This document shows positions 8,342-11,940 of a stretch of DNA of 11,940 nucleotides, one piece after another (position 1 is the first letter of the stretch; each line of letters starts with the position of its first letter). Both the position numbers and the translations under genes were made by a program. The DNA is from Terana coerulea. Its lineage: Eukaryota > Basidiomycota > Agaricomycetes > Polyporales > Phanerochaetaceae. The notes beneath the pieces were generated by a model that saw only the letters and a list, made by a program, of their open reading frames with translations, was not told the origin of the DNA and did not search any database. The stretch lies in NCBI GenBank assembly GCA_024811115.1, contig JAKOGH010000623.1, forward strand, positions 1 to 11,940, written 5' to 3'.

Positions 8342-8675
8342 GACAGGCGAAATGTATATATATATCCGTGATTGTATGTAATTTTAGAATGAATTTCAGG
8401 CCGCATATGTGCTCCACAGCGGCTATACAACCTCCTGGCTGAGATTAACTGGACTTCATTGCTTCTTCACGGTGTTCAGCACTTCTGGCTTGGTTAGCTC
8501 ATCCAAAGGGGTCATAAATAAAGTTAATAATATTGCTTGACCCGCCTGAACATTGTAAAGGTATCAGAGCCTGGTTTTTGCCAGCCAAGTAGCCAGTCAG
8601 CTCATTTCTGCCCAGCTAACTCATATCAACAATTGCGCAACAAGGGAAGGGTAAAAAATGTGAATTTGTGCTTTT

Positions 8676-8852
8676 AAGTCAGCTAAGGTATACCTCAATG
8701 CTGCGAGTGCAGGATTCGAACTACGAGTCTCAAGTTGACATAAGCGCTCGTCAGAAACTGACGAAGGCGATGCCCCCTCCGCCGTTGGGGGAGACGCCAG
8801 ACCCTCCTGACGGAGTTCCCAAATCCGGAAGGAGGGGATGGGGACGAGACTA
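8676..8852 (-). repeat. Terminal inverted repeat, unit 2 right (177 bp)
   Basis: This is the intact right end, closing with GGGGACGAGACTA at 8852. It is one base longer than the left copies because of an extra G in the GTTGGGGGAG run. It is immediately followed by the 9-bp target-site duplication. Confidence 0.85.
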
Positions 8853-8861
8853 CGCTTCGAG
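8853..8861 (+). repeat. Right target-site duplication (9 bp)
   Basis: CGCTTCGAG follows the right tip of unit 2 and is identical to 7485-7493. Perfect identity of the pair suggests a fairly recent insertion of the whole 1359-bp dimer as one event, or of a monomer that duplicated internally afterwards. Confidence 0.8.
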
Positions 8862-10010
8862 AACAACAGTCTCAACCATTACCTTGACAGTCGTAGAGGG
8901 CACTACTCTGACCGCACTTGTGGTAAAAACAGAAGATTTACGATTTACGCAACGAGAGTACCTCGCCGAAGCACACAATACTACACCTCGTTCGATTCAG
9001 GGTCACTAAGCTTCAGCAGCTTTTGTCGGAAAGAAGGCCTCGCAAATAGTCCTTATTCTCAGAGTCTCAACTTGGCTTTGTCGTCGGACCCCGCGCAGTC
9101 AGCGCTGCTTACAGCCAACCACCGAAATTATGGAAAGCTGACGACTGGAAGACAGCGACATTTGTAGTTGACAGGCGTGCCGGCTCTCATCGCTGTATTC
9201 ATCACAACGTGCTCGCATCTATGAATGGGTCACCTCAAGGTCATCTAGTCTCGCGATTCCACGCACGTATCTGTACGGGATGAGCCATGTGAATGTAGGT
9301 GTTGAATTCTCCTCGTAGTCTCATTGGTAATAAGTCCTTTCTGCACATAGCACATTGCCCCTGGCGTTGCAAGGGCCACACTTGCCGTAAGTTCTACGGT
9401 TGTCTAGGCCTTGCTTGCATTGATGCCAATCTCGACCCAGTATTAACCTTTGACGACTGTACGAAGGTCGCACACTGCCCCGAGGCACAATCCACAGCTG
9501 ACGACATCGCGCAGTGGTGAGGGTTTGCGATTTGCATCATGAACAGGTGCCTGTCGGACCGCGAATGCAAATCGTCTGACCAGCACCGTCGGCAATAGCT
9601 CGATGACCGCAGGGCCCTTACCCTCAGTGAGTCGTAGCTTACATTCTCTCAGTGGTCATCTTAGCCTGCAAAACGGCTGCCATAGCTCAGTCGGTTCAGG
9701 GGTTGTGTTGTGCTTGAGCCTTGAATCGAATCGTTGGAGGCTTGCGGTGATCGTACCTGCAGCTCAATCGTACCTCAATCTCAGCCGCATCAAGGACTTG
9801 GATATTGATTTATTGAAGAGCGTTCGGTCACCGGCCGGGACATCAAAACACGCACTTATTCCCGTCTCGGCAGACCATCACCGCTCAGTCCGTTATTGAT
9901 ATTGCAGCTTACGTTCTCCCAATCGGCAGAGGCACAGCTTGCCGAGATGAGATCGTATGACGTTCTCGGTGGTTGCCAAGTTGACCTTACGCGTTCACCA
10001 GCCGTTTGCT
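8862..10010. other. No recognisable gene
   Basis: Open frames on the plus strand (8838-9167, 9299-9520, 9603-9899) are short, lack recognisable motifs and show no clear splice-linked continuation. The first of them begins inside the mobile element, which argues against it being a gene. The only feature worth noting is a tRNA-like box pair at 9683-9733, listed separately. Confidence 0.5.
9675..9745 (+). other. tRNA-like A-box/B-box pair, possible SINE head or tRNA relic
   Basis: TAGCTCAGTCGG at 9683-9694 is a very good match to the tRNA D-arm/A-box consensus and is preceded by GGCTGCCA. About 30 bp later, GAATCGAATC (9723-9732) is a degenerate B-box. I cannot fold a full cloverleaf: the acceptor and T stems do not pair well. 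A diverged tRNA-derived SINE or a relic is more likely than a working tRNA gene. Chance similarity is possible. Confidence 0.25.
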
Positions 10011-10017
10011 TATAAGG
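10011..10017 (+). promoter_or_regulatory. Candidate TATA box of the FAD oxidase gene
   Basis: TATAAGG lies 97-103 bp upstream of the proposed start codon at 10114. With a start site about 30 bp downstream, the 5' leader would be roughly 70 nt, usual for a fungal gene. No other core element is evident. Confidence 0.45.
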
Positions 10018-10113
10018 CCGCGAGGAATATGTCGTCGGAGACTTGTCCTTTCGCCCGTGTGGTGGCTCGACACAGCAGCGTACAGCACATCCTCACCCTT
10101 CCCTACGTGCAAG

Positions 10114-11940
10114 ATGCGCCACGCGGTCATTGTCTCGAGTGTAGTCGCGTTGTTCACGACAGCAGCTAATGCTCGCCTCGACCGCACCGCGCGGTCTGTC
10201 AACTCTGTCTGTAAGCAGATAGCTCAAGCTATCTCGTCCTCCTCGGATGTGTACTTCCCCGGTAAGTTCTTCTGCGCTTAGAATACCTTTCGACACTGTA
10301 CTCATCGCTTATATAGGAAGCATCCTTTACACCAAGGACGTCGGTCACTGGGCCACTTCAAGCTCTGATATCGCCGCCTGCTCTGTCGAGCCAGGCACTG
10401 CAGCCGACGTTGGAAAAATCGTGTGTCAACTTCAATTGGTGACAACTGTGCAGCAGCTAATCTTTTCGCTTCTAGCTCCAAATTCTAGGCTCAACACAAA
10501 CGCCTTTCGCTGTAAGTGCCACTTTTGTTGTGCATAATCTGAGCGCTAACCTTCTCGCAGGTGAAAGGTGGCGGCCACGCGACTAATGCCGGCTTCTCGT
10601 CCACCACCGGCGTCCACATCGCCATGTACCGATTCTCGGAGGTCATCTACAACTCTGACTCGCAGACCGCTGACATTGGCACGGGACTTATCTGGGACGA
10701 CGTGTACGCCGCGTTGGAGCCTTTCGGGGTAAACGTCGTGGGTGGCCGTGTGACAGGCGTCGGTGTCGCTGGATTCAGTCTTGGCGGAGGTGAGTGTCGC
10801 GGTTTATTCTGCGTTCCTATGGGAAGTTGACTATTGGGCAGGCTACTCCTGGTTGACGAACCAGTATGGTCTTACCGTTGATAACATCGTCGGCTACGAG
10901 CTAGTTCTGCCTAATGGGACGGTCACGGCAGTCGACTCCAGCAACCCAGATTTGTTCTTCAGCTTGAAGGTATGCCGTTTTCTCTGACTCTGTCGTGGCC
11001 GTAATGCTCATCTGGGGCTACACAGGGTGGCTACAACAACTTCGTATGTATTAAATTCATCGTAATTGCAAGAATTTTCAGAGCTGAAGCATGCCGCAGG
11101 GTATTGTCACTCGTCTGACATTGAAAACTTATCCTCAAGGCCAAGTTTGGGTACGTACATCAAAATTAACCTGTGGCGTGACGGGCTCAATGGTTGAGAA
11201 TAGGGTGGTTTAATCACGATCACCGGGGATCAACTCGACAAAGTTAGCGCTGCCACCGCCAAGTTTTCTGCCGAGGTGACTGACACCAAAGCGGCGGTGC
11301 TACCAACATACAATTTCCTGCTTGACGCAGTGCGTGCTTTCCCACTGCTTTGTAGACCATCTGATCATGTTTAGTAGCCGGGTGTCCTTGCTGATGTTCT
11401 ACGACGGCCCCACCCCGCCTGACGGTATCTTTGACGACTACCTGGCAATCCCTCACTTCACGAAGGACATCAGCACTCGATCCTTCTCGTCGTTGGTACA
11501 ATCGTCTCCTGCTAATGCTACTGGTGGGACACGGTGAGTAGCTCAGTACCCTAGAGCAGAGCTCTGAGCTGAACATGTGACAGCGGTGTCTTCAACACGG
11601 TGCCTTTGTTGCAGCTGACCCCCAAAGTCCTTGATGCTGTTGTTAACGAGAGCCTCGTAAGTGCGATAACTCCAGTACGCTGAGCTTTCGCTGAACCCTT
11701 CATATCCAGTTCTGGGGCCCCGATTGAGCCTTGCGTCCGCCACCTTCGCTCTTATGACGTCGAACCCTTCCTCCCGAGCATCTTCAGCCACGGATCCGTC
11801 TCGACATCCGCATATCCTCCGGAACGCGCCAGCGCTCCTGCCTCTCAACATCTACTATGCTTGGGAACTCCCGGTGTCCGACAGCGTCCTGCAGGATGCC
11901 GCCCGGCAGAGCGCTGAGCAGCTGACGCGGGTTGCGGTGA
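10114..11940 (+). CDS. Secreted FAD-linked oxidase (PCMH / berberine-bridge-like), 3' partial, several frame breaks
   Basis: This is a flavoprotein oxidase of the VAO/BBE-like family, probably secreted; the substrate is unknown. Exons are 10114-10261, 10317-10420, 10476-10511, 10561-10789, 10842-10969, 11026-11043, 11100-11150, 11204-11329, about 11378-11533, 11584-11656 and 11710 onward, with introns of 48-56 nt. Residues 1-20 form a signal peptide ending in ANA. The FAD-binding half has YTKDVGHWA, ACSVEPGTAADVGKI, ILGSTQTPFA, VKGGGHA (His102, the expected covalent flavin site), GLIWDDVYAAL, GVAGFSLGGGYSWLTNQYGL and NPDLFFSLKGGYNNFGIVTRLTL. Later come MFYDGPTPPDGIFDDYL, STRSFSSLVQSSPANAT, LTPKVLDAVVNESLFWG, SYDVEPFLPSIFSHGS and LNIYYAWE. 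The Cys that forms a second flavin bond in plant BBE is absent (GGR around residue 159). Exons 1-8 join without error. From about 11378 on, four frame corrections are needed (near 11378-11385, 11718-11721, 11745-11752 and 11830-11836), so it is either a decaying gene or a poorly assembled one. The final exon runs off the right edge. Confidence 0.87.

Larger units (their letters stand above)
8166..8852. mobile_element. TIR element unit 2, MULE-like non-autonomous DNA transposon with both tips intact
   Basis: This 687-bp copy has a left inverted repeat at 8166-8341 and a right one at 8676-8852, with both outer tips TAGTCTCG complete. The core matches unit 1 closely, for example the shared GTGCTCCACAGCGGCTATAC and TTAATAATATTGCTTGACCC. 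Next to its right arm it lacks 33 nt (the TATATATG-containing stretch) that unit 1 keeps at 8004-8036. It carries no transposase. Unit 2 has no duplication of its own at its left side: the only target-site duplication brackets units 1 and 2 together. Confidence 0.82.

Noticed and set aside
8038..8345. CRISPR-like or satellite interpretation of the repeated block
   Set aside because: There are only two long copies with inverted ends and target-site duplications. The host genes are eukaryotic with spliceosomal introns, so a transposon dimer explains everything seen.
7485..8861. hAT or Merlin assignment for the TIR element
   Set aside because: hAT elements give 8-bp duplications and, like Merlin, usually have short TIRs. 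The observed 9-bp (possibly 10-bp) duplication with ~176-bp TIRs fits Mutator-like elements better, although without a transposase this stays provisional.
7387..9009. Several ORFs of 60-113 codons with mutually similar peptides
   Set aside because: The similar peptides arise because the frames lie in the repeated TIRs and cores of the two element copies. They contain no transposase or other domain.
11244..11576. Minus-strand ORFs opposite the FAD oxidase 3' exons
   Set aside because: These are antisense shadows of exons whose plus-strand frames encode clear family motifs.

Overview
The window looks like a piece of a filamentous basidiomycete genome, most likely an agaricomycete. Intron-rich genes are broken by short introns (mostly 47-66 nt, GTRNGY...YAG). 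The recognisable products are a fungal velvet regulator, a fungal-type eL27 ribosomal protein and a secreted FAD-dependent oxidase of the fungal berberine-bridge-like type. The assignment rests on gene structure and protein motifs read by eye; no database search was possible.

Layout: (1) 1-1592 has no gene I can recognise. (2) 1593-3496, minus strand, is a five-exon velvet-domain gene whose DNA-binding domain is split by a long Pro/Ser-rich insert and followed by a polyArg/polyAsp tail. (3) 3497-6609 is a long stretch without a recognisable gene; it holds a TATA-like site and one weak spliced ORF. (4) 6610-7259, minus strand, is a complete five-exon ribosomal protein eL27 gene whose last exon encodes only Phe and the stop. 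(5) 7485-8861 is a mobile-element insertion about 235 bp upstream of the eL27 start: two head-to-tail non-autonomous DNA elements of about 680 bp with ~176-bp terminal inverted repeats, together bracketed by one perfect 9-bp target-site duplication, which points to the Mutator-like (MULE) superfamily. (6) 8862-10113 has no gene, only a weak tRNA-like A/B-box pair. (7) 10114 to the right edge, plus strand, is an FAD-linked oxidase with a signal peptide; its 3' end lies outside the window.

A theme across the window is small frame breaks. eL27 and velvet each lack exactly one base, both placeable in runs of four G/C. The oxidase is clean for its first eight exons and then needs at least four frame corrections. 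Since eL27 is essential and otherwise intact, errors in the source assembly are the simplest explanation for the single-base cases; real decay of the oxidase remains possible.

The genes do not form an operon-like or pathway unit. Velvet proteins control development and secondary metabolism in fungi, and berberine-bridge-like oxidases often act in secondary metabolism, but nothing in the sequence links the two. The most unusual structure is the tandem TIR element with its truncated, near-palindromic internal junction. I see no clearly new multi-gene system.
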